Shown here: positions 9,355 through 18,109 of the stretch, in pieces
Layout: each line of letters starts with the position of its first letter
How positions within the stretch are numbered: the stretch's first letter is position 1
Assembly: GCA_019456195.1 (NCBI GenBank)
Contig: VRUK01000019.1
Coordinates: forward strand, 1 to 62,651
Origin: Planctomycetota bacterium
Lineage (GTDB): Bacteria > Planctomycetota > Phycisphaerae > Sedimentisphaerales > Anaerobacaceae
DNA: 62,651 nucleotides
Direction: 5' to 3'
Translations under genes and position numbers: made by a program
Notes under the pieces: generated by a model
Told to the model about the DNA's origin: nothing
The model's input: only the letters and a program-made list of their open reading frames with translations
Databases searched by the model: none

Positions 9355-10773
9355 TCATTTGAGCCAATAATCGGCTAATATGGCAAAGTCAAGAATGTCA
9401 ACTATGCAATCGCCGTTCAGATCGGCTTTGAGTTTTGTCCGGCATTTGGATATTGTAAATACCTTGTCGCTTGTATCAGTAATGAGTGTATCATTTAAAT
9501 CACTAATGCGAATCAGGCAGGCGTTTGAATTTATGTGTGGAAGCGAGTCCCACTCATACCAGCCGGTATTCGGCGAGCGGTCTATCTCCTGCCAGGTTTG
9601 ACCGTTATCGAGTGAATATTCGATTATCACGTAGTCTGTTTGTGTGCCTTCGATTGTTTTCCAGCTTATCATATATTTACCTGCTGCTGAGAGATTTTCA
9701 CCGCCATTTGGCGAGAGCACAATCGGTTTCGAAGTAGCGTTGTAACTCCATACTTCGTTTGGTTCGTAGATGCCTGGAATGTTCAAATTGTTGGAATGGC
9801 GTTCCGTCCAGGTGAGTGTAGCGTTGGGCCCGTCAATTTCGACCAGAACATAGCCATAGCTTTTAGCATGATGCCATTGTTCGACAATATAACTGCTATT
9901 TTTGCCGGCGTAGGGCGGCGACCATGTATATGGCGGCGCACCGGCGGTTCCAATAATGTATTGGTGAATGTCGTTATTCGGGTTACCGTCACCATCATCA
10001 ACTCGTGCATGGTCATAAAAGTGGTCGTGACCACAAAAGTATGTTCGTCCGCCTGCGTTTTTGATTGCGGTCCAAAAGGCATCACGCTGGGCCGGAAAAT
10101 AGTCAAGACAATCGGAATGCAAAGCTCTAAAGGCCTGTTCGTGGCCTGCGAGGAAGATATGCGGTTTGGTATTCGCCGCCAATTGGTCGTCCAGCCACTC
10201 CTGTTTGACCTTATGGTGAAAATCATGCCGTGTGCCGGCATAGTTATCAAGCATGGCAATAAAAGTATTTTTGTGCGTAACAGAGTATGTAGTAAACTTC
10301 TCATCAGCAGGACCGTTTTCAGGCAGCTTTTGTTTGGTATAAGAGTCATTGCCGAAGACGTTAAGCCAGCGCAGCATGTTGTTGTCATTTGGGTCGGGAC
10401 TTGTACCTGGCCGAGGATAGCTACTCCATACATCACCGAGTTCATGATTGCCGCGGGTGACATATACGGGGATATCGGCCTCATAAACAGGTGTCATCAC
10501 TTCTACCCAGGCTTTGAGCTGAGCTTCGAATATGGCTGGGTCCCTTACTGAGTGGCCGGATACAAGGTCGCCGGGAAACATAACAAAATCGACTCCCTGG
10601 CTTTTAATCTCAGTAACAAGCTCACTAAGGATAACCTGATTGATTCCATTATTAGAACCGCGGCTGTCGCAGGTAACAATAAATTTCCAAGGCTCCTGAG
10701 CAAGACCTGTCGATGAAAATGCTGCCAGAAAAAGGACGGCAAAAATAAAATTTACTGGTCTTGTTTTTTTAAT
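9355..10773 (-). CDS. secreted calcineurin-like metallophosphoesterase with C-terminal dockerin
   Basis: The first in-frame ATG (10581) would delete the first metal motif, and the frame stays open upstream to 10773. Starting at ATT 10773, the protein begins MKKTRPVNFIFAVLFLAAF and continues to a plausible signal-peptidase site near GLAQ. The metallophosphoesterase motifs then follow in order: CDSRG, FPGDLV, RGNHE, AGHEQ and CGHDHFYDH. After the catalytic domain comes an 'SPNGGENL' beta-sandwich module often found in secreted planctomycete proteins (about residues 330-430), then a C-terminal dockerin repeat, ADLNGDCIVDILDFAILADY. It is probably exported and hydrolyses a phosphoester. The substrate cannot be read from sequence. 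It lies downstream of a subtilase-like dockerin gene on the same strand. Confidence 0.85.
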   Translation of the reverse strand: MKKTRPVNFIFAVLFLAAFSSTGLAQEPWKFIVTCDSRGSNNGINQVILSELVTEIKSQGVDFVMFPGDLVSGHSVRDPAIFEAQLKAWVEVMTPVYEADIPVYVTRGNHELGDVWSSYPRPGTSPDPNDNNMLRWLNVFGNDSYTKQKLPENGPADEKFTTYSVTHKNTFIAMLDNYAGTRHDFHHKVKQEWLDDQLAANTKPHIFLAGHEQAFRALHSDCLDYFPAQRDAFWTAIKNAGGRTYFCGHDHFYDHARVDDGDGNPNNDIHQYIIGTAGAPPYTWSPPYAGKNSSYIVEQWHHAKSYGYVLVEIDGPNATLTWTERHSNNLNIPGIYEPNEVWSYNATSKPIVLSPNGGENLSAAGKYMISWKTIEGTQTDYVIIEYSLDNGQTWQEIDRSPNTGWYEWDSLPHINSNACLIRISDLNDTLITDTSDKVFTISKCRTKLKADLNGDCIVDILDFAILADYWLK

Positions 10774-10788
10774 TCCCCATCCCTCCTT
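10771..10788 (-). promoter_or_regulatory. strong Shine-Dalgarno before an ATT start
   Basis: On the minus strand AAGGAGG (10788-10782) precedes ATT (10773-10771) by 8 nt. No ATG, GTG or TTG occurs in frame between the upstream stop and the signal peptide. An out-of-frame ATG (10780-10778) reads only three codons before a stop, so the alternative explanation is a one-base indel in this assembly. Confidence 0.6.
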
Positions 10789-10838
10789 AACAAATATCTT
10801 TGTGTCAAAGTTGAATGTTGTTGTTTATTGTAGGCAAG

Positions 10839-12614
10839 TTATTTTAGCTTATCTTCTGGTTTTATATACCAATCGGCCTTACGATCATTGTGTTCTTGTT
10901 CTATGAGGATATTAAAATCTTTGATGTCGATTGCGCCGTCAGCATTGATGTCACCGATTAGATAACTATCCGTTGGTTTTGTGCTGTTGAAGATGTTATT
11001 GACCAGGATAGCAAAATCTGATTCGTTAACAATACCGTCGGCATTCAGGTCATACCAAAAGATGTTATCGCTGTCTTGTTTATCACTTATGTTCCAGGCC
11101 AGGCTGTAGCTCTGTTCTATGGCTATTTCTCTCGGTTCGTCATTTTCGTTCATAGACAGAATAATTTCGTAGTTTGAATAGTTGGGATCTGCAGGAATAT
11201 AGATGTGCTCAACATTGTCAACATTGCTGTCACTATAGTCGAGCAGATAGTCGTTGCCGGGATTGTCTGGGTCAACCGCCCAGACCTCGATGCGAAGATT
11301 GCTGTCTTTTTCAGGAGCCGGTTCGAAGGGATAGGTTCTGTCAAAGTGTTTGTTCCAGACGAGAGTGGTTGTGATAAATTTGTCGGCAGGTTCGACTAAT
11401 GTGATTTTGTAAACATTTTCCAGCCCTGGGCTGCTATACAACCGGTTTAAGTCCCAGCCGGTAGTTGAAACATCGCCGGGCTCATTTGGCCCGGATGTTA
11501 AATGCCTGTAGGCTCCGACTGCGTTTAACAATCCGGCCCCTTGAATATAGTCAAGAGGGACGGTGTGGTCATCGTCGGTTTGGAGCCGGCCTTTGTGCCA
11601 GAAGGGCAGTTTATCTGCTGAATTTAATAGTATTGCTTTGATAACACAATTTCCGGCATCCGGCGAGATAGCGAGACTTAAGTTTGGGTCCTGTTTGGCT
11701 TTTTGAACGAGCAGGCCGATTGTTCCTGCTACTATTTGTGTCGAGAAGCTTGACCAGTTACCGGTTGGTTCATAGACGTTGGGTTTGTTTTCAATTGCGG
11801 CTAAGCAATTGCCGGGAGCGACTATGTCAGGTTTGCACCGCTCATCGGGTGTCGGACCGAAAGTCGAATGCTCCGGATAGGCCAATGCAAAATGTTCCAG
11901 GTTGGTTGCAAGATCTTTCGTATCTACGGAGTCAATGACGCCGACTCCGATGATGTTTGCCCCGGCGCCCGGATACAGGACAGGGTCATGAGCATCGGTT
12001 CCGTTACCTATGGCGGCCACGACAGTGAGACCATAATGCTCGGCCAATGATTCGATACCATTTGTCCACCAATCTTCGAATTGAATGCCATTGTCGATTG
12101 TAATGATATCTGCGTCCGGCGGTAAGTGCTCGAAGATGTTATTGGTTAAGAAATACCAGAATTCGTAGATGTCGGCCTGGGCCTGGGGTGCTATGCCCTG
12201 GTAGTGAAATTGGCCTATTTGTGGGTAAAATGCGTTAGGGTCCTCACCGAGCAGTATGGAGCAGATGGCAGTAGAATGTGGTGAAATGCCTGCGGGTGGT
12301 TGGCCCTTATCGTGAAGAAATAGTCTGCTGGAGTTGAAGCTGTTATGTTCGACGTCAGGACGGTAATCGTTCTGCGGTTCATTATCGATATAGGTAATAC
12401 TTCGACAGATGACGGCGAATCTAACACCTTCGCCGGTCAAATTCGGCTCTATCCGTTTTAATGAGTAAATACCGGCAAGTTCTAATCCCTGTGGTTGCAG
12501 GATTTTCGTATTCTGCGGTTCCTGAGCTCTGGCTGTAGAACCGGCGGCACAGTACAGCGCTGCTATACATGTTATCACACTTAACAAAAGCGTTCTTTTA
12601 GGTGTAAATATCAT
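10839..12614 (-). CDS. secreted subtilase-like (S8) protein with dockerin repeats, catalytic Asp not conserved
   Basis: The 591 aa protein has an N-terminal signal peptide (residues 1-30, ending near STARAQ). An S8-like domain follows. The His motif is present as 'SPHSTAICSILLG' (about 110), the oxyanion Asn as 'VAAIGNG' (about 206) and the Ser as 'SSFSTQIVAG' (about 291). The position of the catalytic Asp, normally 'VIDTG', reads FAVICRSITYID (about 68). It may therefore be an inactive or atypical protease. The C-terminus holds two dockerin-like calcium loops, DLNADGIVNESDFAIL and DINADGAIDIKDFNIL. The next gene downstream, 65 bp away, is the dockerin metallophosphoesterase, so they may be co-transcribed. 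Proteolytic activity is uncertain. Confidence 0.8.
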   Translation of the reverse strand: MIFTPKRTLLLSVITCIAALYCAAGSTARAQEPQNTKILQPQGLELAGIYSLKRIEPNLTGEGVRFAVICRSITYIDNEPQNDYRPDVEHNSFNSSRLFLHDKGQPPAGISPHSTAICSILLGEDPNAFYPQIGQFHYQGIAPQAQADIYEFWYFLTNNIFEHLPPDADIITIDNGIQFEDWWTNGIESLAEHYGLTVVAAIGNGTDAHDPVLYPGAGANIIGVGVIDSVDTKDLATNLEHFALAYPEHSTFGPTPDERCKPDIVAPGNCLAAIENKPNVYEPTGNWSSFSTQIVAGTIGLLVQKAKQDPNLSLAISPDAGNCVIKAILLNSADKLPFWHKGRLQTDDDHTVPLDYIQGAGLLNAVGAYRHLTSGPNEPGDVSTTGWDLNRLYSSPGLENVYKITLVEPADKFITTTLVWNKHFDRTYPFEPAPEKDSNLRIEVWAVDPDNPGNDYLLDYSDSNVDNVEHIYIPADPNYSNYEIILSMNENDEPREIAIEQSYSLAWNISDKQDSDNIFWYDLNADGIVNESDFAILVNNIFNSTKPTDSYLIGDINADGAIDIKDFNILIEQEHNDRKADWYIKPEDKLK

Positions 12615-12834
12615 TTCTTAACTCCAGAGGTGGCGCTAAAAACCAACAGGAACATAAATGCTCCCCCGATTGCCAACCTCCATAGCTGCTACTTCTCTGT
12701 ATAAGTCTGTCTGCAAACTCTTTTTTATAATACCATAAAACTTATTTGTTTTCAAGCAAATTATCCAGTATGTTCCAGTAATATTATGGTTTTTAGCATT
12801 AAAAGAGCGGTTCAGGAAAACTTATTGAGAAGTC

Positions 12835-12863
12835 TTGCCTTTATCTGTTGCAATTGCTATACT
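12835..12863 (+). promoter_or_regulatory. sigma-70-type promoter of the pyr operon
   Basis: TTGCCT (12835-12840), a 17-bp spacer and TATACT (12858-12863) give a near-consensus promoter about 48 bp ahead of pyrR. No attenuator hairpin is visible in the short leader that would follow. Confidence 0.65.
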
Positions 12864-12910
12864 CGAAGCGATATTGAAGATTGGTCTTTCATTAGTGGTT
12901 CCTTTTTATT

Positions 12911-13438
12911 ATGAAGGTAATTTTAGATTCGGGACAAATCGAGCAGGTTCTCAATGAGCTTAGGGATCGTATTCTTTCTGAAACGCCGGCTGAGCAGGAT
13001 ATTGCGGTAATCGGGATCCGCAGCAGGGGAGAGGTTCTTGCTCAAAGGTTATCGGGCCAACTATCCCAAAAGCTCGGCAAAGATATTCCGTGCGGAACTC
13101 TGGATATAACTCTTTATCGTGATGACCTTAACTCTCCTAATGTAACCACCCAACCGCTGGTTCGCACTACAGAAATCGGATTCGACGTTGACGATAAAAT
13201 CATTATTTTGGTAGATGATGTTTTATATACCGGCCGCTCAGCGAGGGCGGCGATGGATGCCCTAATAGATTTGGGCAGGCCGAAGGCGATAAGGCTGGCT
13301 GTCCTTGTTGACAGGGACGGCAGGGAGCTGCCGATACAGGCTGATTACGCCGGCTACAAGGCCGAGACCTCACCGGGTAAATTAGTTCAGGTCAATCTTG
13401 TTGAGTCGGACGGAAAGGACGAAGTAGTCATTGAATAA
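12911..13438 (+). CDS. pyrR: PyrR bifunctional regulator / uracil phosphoribosyltransferase
   Basis: A phosphoribosyltransferase-fold protein of 175 aa, the standard PyrR length. The PRPP-binding loop is clear: IILVDDVLYTGRSARAAMDA (residues about 97-116), and so is the PyrR-typical 'GIRSRGEVLA'. In Gram-positive bacteria PyrR binds pyr mRNA in response to UMP and PRPP and also makes UMP from uracil. Here it is the first gene of a pyrR-pyrB-pyrC cluster, but I see no classical attenuator before it or in the 58 bp before pyrB. Its regulatory mode here is therefore unknown. Confidence 0.92.
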   Translation: MKVILDSGQIEQVLNELRDRILSETPAEQDIAVIGIRSRGEVLAQRLSGQLSQKLGKDIPCGTLDITLYRDDLNSPNVTTQPLVRTTEIGFDVDDKIIILVDDVLYTGRSARAAMDALIDLGRPKAIRLAVLVDRDGRELPIQADYAGYKAETSPGKLVQVNLVESDGKDEVVIE

Positions 13439-13496
13439 ATGGGCGGATTATGTTTTTTGCATTAATTCATATACTCATAGATAAATATACAAGACT

Positions 13497-14456
13497 ATGG
13501 CTTTGAAAAGAAAAAGCAAGCAATTCAAGTGGCATCGCAAACACTTACTTGGCCTGCGGGAGCTTAGTGCCGAAGAGATAACATACATTCTTGACACAGC
13601 CGAAGGTTTTGAGCAGATAAGTAAACGGTCGGTCAAAAAGGCCCCGCCTTTGCGAGGTAAGGTTGTTGTGAACCTTTTTTTTGAAGACAGCACACGGACT
13701 CGGAACAGCTTTGCCCTGGCCGCAAATCGGTTAAGCGCAGATATTATCGAATTCACCAAAAAGACCAGTTCAGTCAGTAAAGGCGAGTCTCTTTTGGATA
13801 CGGCCAGGAACCTGGAAGCGCTGGGGATTGACATAGTTGTGGTTCGGCATAATGCAGGCGGCACGCCGAAATATTTGAGCAGGAATATCAATGCCTGCGT
13901 GATAAACGCCGGCGACGGATTCTGTGAGCATCCGACGCAAGGTCTTTTGGATGCCTATACTATTCGCAAAGAAAAGGGCACCCTTGAAGGTTTGAAGATT
14001 GCGATTGTCGGCGACATAGCGCACTCGCGGGTTGCTCGCAGTGATATGTGGGCGATGACAAAACTCGGCGCAGAGATCATATTCGTAGGCCCGCCGACTC
14101 TTATGCCTCCACAGGTAAGACAATTGCCTGTTAAAGTAAGCTACAGCCTTGATGAGGTTATTGAAAAGGTTGATGTAATAAATATGCTTCGTATTCAGTT
14201 TGAACGGCTCGGAGGAAATCCCTTTCCTTCGATACGGGAATATTCACATTATTTCGGGCTGACTGTCGAGCGTATGAAAAGAGCCAAATCCGATATTTTA
14301 GTTATGCACCCCGGGCCTATTAATAGAGGGCTGGAAATAGAAAGCGAAGTAGCTGACGGCCGGAACAGTGTTATCTTAGAGCAGGTAACCAACGGTCTGG
14401 CTGTGAGAATGGCGGTGATGTTCTTAGTCAACCAAGCGGCGGCGCAACAAAAATGA
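13497..14456 (+). CDS. pyrB: aspartate carbamoyltransferase catalytic subunit
   Basis: Forms N-carbamoyl-L-aspartate from carbamoyl phosphate and aspartate, the committed pyrimidine step. The 319 aa length is typical. Carbamoyl-phosphate loop FFEDSTRTRNSFA, 'SVSKGESLLDTARNL', 'VVRHNAGGTP', 'HPTQGLLDAYTI' and 'MHPGPINRG' are all present, so the active site looks intact. No pyrI is adjacent. Its stop overlaps the ATG at 14453 of the following reading frame (ATGA), though the kelch protein probably starts at 14477. Confidence 0.95.
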   Translation: MALKRKSKQFKWHRKHLLGLRELSAEEITYILDTAEGFEQISKRSVKKAPPLRGKVVVNLFFEDSTRTRNSFALAANRLSADIIEFTKKTSSVSKGESLLDTARNLEALGIDIVVVRHNAGGTPKYLSRNINACVINAGDGFCEHPTQGLLDAYTIRKEKGTLEGLKIAIVGDIAHSRVARSDMWAMTKLGAEIIFVGPPTLMPPQVRQLPVKVSYSLDEVIEKVDVINMLRIQFERLGGNPFPSIREYSHYFGLTVERMKRAKSDILVMHPGPINRGLEIESEVADGRNSVILEQVTNGLAVRMAVMFLVNQAAAQQK

Positions 14457-14476
14457 TTATTGATAAAAGAATTCAA

Positions 14477-15550
14477 ATGAAAAGAATAGCTGTATCAGTT
14501 GCGATCATAATAATCGCTATAGCAAATATCTCCCCGGCAGAGATCGAGATAAAGGATATAAAATGGAAGTTGGGGCCGAATTTGCCGGAGTTTCGCAAAG
14601 GCGGATGCGCCACAGTGCTCGGCGGAAAGGTCGTCAGCGTTTTCGGTATGCGCCAGCCGTGGGGAGAGATGGCAACTATGTATATATACGACCCGCAGAC
14701 TGATTTGTGGTATCGTGGGCCGGACGCTCCCGTCGGCCAGTGCTATGTACAGGGTACAGAGTCCGAGTCCGGCTCGTCTTTTTACGCTATAGGTGGACGT
14801 GGAGCTTTACAGAGAGGAAAGGTTCACAATGCTTGCTACCGTTTCCAGCAACAGAACGAAAAGTATCATTGGTCTCAAATTCAAAGCTTGAACGAGCCAA
14901 GAGGATGGGCTCCCAGCGTGTCAATAGGCAGTAAACTGTATGTCATTGGGGGAAGTAAAGGAGGTCATGGCCCTTGTATTAGCAGCGTAGAAATGTTAGA
15001 CACCGCTGCCCCCCAAGCCAGGTGGCAGAAAATCGCAGACATTCCAGGCCAGTCCCGTGGCTGGCTCGGTGCCGCAGCCGTGAAGGGAAAGATATATGTC
15101 TTTGGCGGATCGCATTTTTTTGAACCTAAACCTGAAAATGGCCCCGGCCGCAAACAATTCAAAGATGTTTATCAATTCGACCCAAAGACTGCTAAATGGC
15201 AAATTAAAAGCCCCCTTCCTTACCGCCTTAGCGGTATGGACTCTTGTGTATACAATGACCGCTATATCATTGTAGTTGGAGGGTACGCTGCTATAGATGA
15301 TTATGATGCGGAATTAATGAAGCGATACAAAGCTGATAGATTTCATAAATCTTATTACTGTCCCTTTGTGCTGGTCTATGACACTAAAACCGACAAATGG
15401 CACCGAATGCCCAGTTTATTGCCGGTGCCTACCAACGATATCCGGGTAGTGATAATTGGCAAAAAGCTTTATGTCCTCGGTGGTGAGAATATTGAGCCTG
15501 CTACGAGTAATACAACACCCTGGTTACGAATCGGCGAAATTATTGAATAG
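14477..15550 (+). CDS. exported kelch-repeat protein inside the pyr operon
   Basis: A frame opens at 14453, overlapping the pyrB stop. The ATG at 14477 is preferred because it gives a clean signal peptide, MKRIAVSVAIIIIAIANISP, with cleavage near PAE. The rest is a kelch beta-propeller: repeated 'vYDPqTDlWyrg', 'GSKLYVIGGSKGG', 'GKIYVFGGSHFF', 'YIIVVGGYAAIDD' and 'KKLYVLGGEN' blades with intervening W residues. The fold resembles secreted sugar-acting or binding propellers such as sialate-mutarotase-like proteins, but no active site can be assigned. It is unexpected between pyrB and pyrC; co-transcription is inferred from the short gaps on both sides. Confidence 0.8.
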   Translation: MKRIAVSVAIIIIAIANISPAEIEIKDIKWKLGPNLPEFRKGGCATVLGGKVVSVFGMRQPWGEMATMYIYDPQTDLWYRGPDAPVGQCYVQGTESESGSSFYAIGGRGALQRGKVHNACYRFQQQNEKYHWSQIQSLNEPRGWAPSVSIGSKLYVIGGSKGGHGPCISSVEMLDTAAPQARWQKIADIPGQSRGWLGAAAVKGKIYVFGGSHFFEPKPENGPGRKQFKDVYQFDPKTAKWQIKSPLPYRLSGMDSCVYNDRYIIVVGGYAAIDDYDAELMKRYKADRFHKSYYCPFVLVYDTKTDKWHRMPSLLPVPTNDIRVVIIGKKLYVLGGENIEPATSNTTPWLRIGEIIE

Positions 15551-15568
15551 ATTGCCTTGTTGTGAACT

Positions 15569-16855
15569 ATGAACTCTGAACTTTTGATAAAAAATGGACG
15601 GGTAATAGACCCTGTGAACGGCATCGACAAAGAATGCGATGTGCTTATCGTCGATGAAAAGATTGCAGAGATCGGTACAGTCGAAAAACCTGTACAGACG
15701 GTTATCGATGCGGCCGGCAAGTTAGTCGTCCCGGGTCTGATTGATATCCACGTTCACTTTCGTGAGCCGGGTGACGAAGAGGAAGAAACGATAGCGAGCG
15801 GCTCGGCAGCGGCTGTTGCGGCAGGTTTCACTTCGGTTGTCTGTATGCCTAATACCAATCCTGTTATCCAAAACGAAACCGATGTCGAATATATTCATAG
15901 AAAGGGCAGACAGGCCAGAAAGACTCATGTCTATACAATGGGAGCCATCACAAAAGGACTGGCGGGTGTTGAACTTGCTGAGATGGGATTTATGGCAGAG
16001 GCCGGGGCGGTTGGTTTTACCGATGACGGCAGGGGGGTGCAGGATCCGGCTGTTATGCTGCGGGCTTTGAAATATGCCGCTATGTTCGATGTGGTTGTGG
16101 CCCAGCATTGTCAGGATGAAAGTTTTACAGGCAATGGCGTGATGAACTCCGGTTACTTTTCGACTATCCTTGGCTTACCGGGGATAGACCCGTTGGCGGA
16201 AGAGGCGATTCTCTGGCGCGATATTCAGCTTATTAAAAAGGCTGAGGTTCGTTACCACGCCCAGCACATATCGACAGCCGGGTCGGTCGAGCTGATGAGA
16301 GCTGCCAAAAAAGATTCTCTGCCGATTACCTGTGAGGTAGCGCCGCATCATTTACTTTTAACAGAGCAATGTTGTGCCGAGTATGATACCAACTATAAAG
16401 TAAACCCGCCTCTACGGGCGGAAAAAGATGTTGAGGCCCTGAAGCAGGCTATTGCCGAAGGCCTTATAGATGCACTGGCAACCGACCATGCTCCGCACCT
16501 GCAAAGTGAAAAGGAACTGGAATTTTTAACCGCTCCTTTCGGTATAGCGTCTCTGGAATGTGCATTAGGTCTTTACGTTAAAGCACTGATCGAGCCGGGT
16601 GTTCTGGACTGGCCCGGATTGATTCGTTTGATGGCGGAAAAGCCGGCTAAGATAATCGGTGTAGATAAGGGTACGCTCGGTAGGGGCAAACAGGCGGATG
16701 TTACTATTATCGATCCGAATGCTGAGTATGAGATTGACGTAAACACATTCCGTTCCAAGAGCAGGAACTGCCCATATCACGGCTGGAAAGTCAAAGGCAA
16801 GGTTGTGACAACAATCGTTGGCGGCGAAATAAGATTTGAATCCGAGAGCCGATAG
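15569..16855 (+). CDS. pyrC: dihydroorotase (class I)
   Basis: Cyclises carbamoyl-aspartate to dihydroorotate, following PyrB. The 428 aa length fits class I enzymes. Metal ligands are visible in order: HVH of DIHVHFREPG, Asp of GFTDDGRG, His of AQHCQDE, His of HAQHIS, and Asp of ATDHAPH. Thus the enzyme appears catalytically competent rather than the inactive PyrC-like partner found with some ATCases. It lies 18 bp after the kelch gene. The remaining pyrimidine genes (carA/B, pyrD, pyrE, pyrF) are not in the window. Confidence 0.95.
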   Translation: MNSELLIKNGRVIDPVNGIDKECDVLIVDEKIAEIGTVEKPVQTVIDAAGKLVVPGLIDIHVHFREPGDEEEETIASGSAAAVAAGFTSVVCMPNTNPVIQNETDVEYIHRKGRQARKTHVYTMGAITKGLAGVELAEMGFMAEAGAVGFTDDGRGVQDPAVMLRALKYAAMFDVVVAQHCQDESFTGNGVMNSGYFSTILGLPGIDPLAEEAILWRDIQLIKKAEVRYHAQHISTAGSVELMRAAKKDSLPITCEVAPHHLLLTEQCCAEYDTNYKVNPPLRAEKDVEALKQAIAEGLIDALATDHAPHLQSEKELEFLTAPFGIASLECALGLYVKALIEPGVLDWPGLIRLMAEKPAKIIGVDKGTLGRGKQADVTIIDPNAEYEIDVNTFRSKSRNCPYHGWKVKGKVVTTIVGGEIRFESESR

Positions 16856-16893
16856 TTAGTAGTTGAGAGTTCATAGTCCACGCACTTTAAATC

Positions 16894-17367
16894 ATGTTTT
16901 TTATAGATGGTAATAATCTGTTGCATTCGGTTCAGAAAGATGATCCGGATTCCGGGCCAATAAGTGATGTTCAATTATGCCGTATTATCGGCGGTTATTT
17001 GAAGCTTACAGGCCAAAGTGGTGAAATTATTTTTGACGGTACCGGACCCCCGGATAAAAGCGGATTCGATGGTATAAGCAATCTGGAGGTCTTTTTTGCA
17101 GGTTCAGGTAGCGATGCTGATACTGTAATCGAGGACAAGATAACCGCAAACTCGGCGCCGAAAAGATTGACAATTGTCAGCAGCGACCGGAGATTGCAAA
17201 AAGCAGCCCGGGCCAGAAAAGCAACATCGATAAAGTCGGAGGTTTTCTGGAATAATATGCAGAAACAATTGAGTCGGAAAAAAATGGCAAAAGAGCCGGC
17301 AGCTAAACGCCGAGGATTAAGTGAGAGCGAAACCAGGCAATGGCTTGATATTTTTGGTATTGAGTAA
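16894..17367 (+). CDS. NYN-domain (YacP-like) PIN-fold protein
   Basis: The 157 aa protein starts with FIDGNNLLHSV, the first acidic motif of NYN/YacP PIN-fold nucleases. 'GSDADTVIEDKI' supplies the middle acidic residues and 'VSSDRRLQKAARARKA' the third motif. The C-terminus is basic (LSRKKMAKEPAAKRRG). Family members act on RNA; B. subtilis Rae1/YacP cleaves mRNA at the ribosome. That function here is inference. It is 38 bp downstream of pyrC, so probably the tail of the same transcript. Confidence 0.75.
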   Translation: MFFIDGNNLLHSVQKDDPDSGPISDVQLCRIIGGYLKLTGQSGEIIFDGTGPPDKSGFDGISNLEVFFAGSGSDADTVIEDKITANSAPKRLTIVSSDRRLQKAARARKATSIKSEVFWNNMQKQLSRKKMAKEPAAKRRGLSESETRQWLDIFGIE

Positions 17368-17442
17368 GAGCGTTTTTTTGCCGATATATGCCGATGAACA
17401 TTGTGATAGTGTATTATTAGCCTTTTTGGGAGGATATAAATT

Positions 17443-17970
17443 ATGAACTGTTCTGCGTGTGGAAATGTATTACAGGAGAAGACTGTAGGGGATGTGGTGG
17501 TTGATATATGCCAGGGCGGCTGTGGAGGCATCTGGTTTGATAATATTGAGCTACAGAAATTCGATGAACCCCACGAGTCCGTTGGCGAGGCTCTATTAGA
17601 CATAGAGCGGGATGAAAGTATTGTTATCGACCATACAAAGAGATTGAAGTGTCCGTCCTGTGAACATATTTTAATGATGCGGCACTTCTTCAGTGTTAAA
17701 AAGGAAGTCGAGGTGGATGAATGTCCGGGTTGCGGAGGTTTTTGGCTGGGTGATGGTGAGCTAAGCAAAATTCGCAGTCTTTTCAATACTGAAGAGGAAA
17801 GACACAAGGCGGGCGAAGAATATTTCTCGAAAGTTTTTGGTGATGAATTGGCCGCGATGGAATTGGAAGACAAAGATAAGCTTAATAAAGTGCTGAAGAT
17901 TTCAAATATGTTCCGCTTTATTTGTCCGAGCTACTATATTCCAGAAAAACAGGATTTGGGAGCTTTTTAG
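17443..17970 (+). CDS. zf-TFIIB-type double zinc-ribbon protein
   Basis: Two zinc ribbons are visible in 175 aa. The first runs from MNCSACG through CQGGCGGIWFDN (residues 1-40), the second from CPSCEHIL to CPGCGGFWLGDGEL (about 70-110). The 'C..C.G.W...GEL' signature is characteristic of the zf-TFIIB (DUF/PF13453-like) family of small bacterial proteins of unknown function. A good SD (GGGAGG) precedes the ATG. A strong hairpin terminator follows. Last gene of the rightward pyr-region block. Confidence 0.75.
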   Translation: MNCSACGNVLQEKTVGDVVVDICQGGCGGIWFDNIELQKFDEPHESVGEALLDIERDESIVIDHTKRLKCPSCEHILMMRHFFSVKKEVEVDECPGCGGFWLGDGELSKIRSLFNTEEERHKAGEEYFSKVFGDELAAMELEDKDKLNKVLKISNMFRFICPSYYIPEKQDLGAF

Positions 17971-18041
17971 TTTCCTGTGGTAAAATAATCTGTTTTTCCT
18001 ATGTTTGCAAAGTAAACCTGACAGCATGTATAAAATAAGAT

Positions 18042-18080
18042 CCCTCGATAAACCGGAGTTTTATGCTCCAGTATCGAGGG
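18042..18080. terminator. hairpin terminator between convergent genes
   Basis: CCCTCGATA (18042-18050) pairs perfectly with TATCGAGGG (18072-18080). An inner GGAG/CTCC stem extends the hairpin, which is followed by ATTATTTTT. It separates the zinc-ribbon gene (+) from the PKD subtilase (-). Confidence 0.85.
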
Positions 18081-18109
18081 ATTATTTTTGTACGATATCT
18101 TTTGTCTTT

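Noticed and set aside
9783..10551. Open frames of 233 and 251 codons overlapping the metallophosphoesterase
   Set aside because: They overlap a gene with clear motif conservation and show no protein-like pattern themselves.
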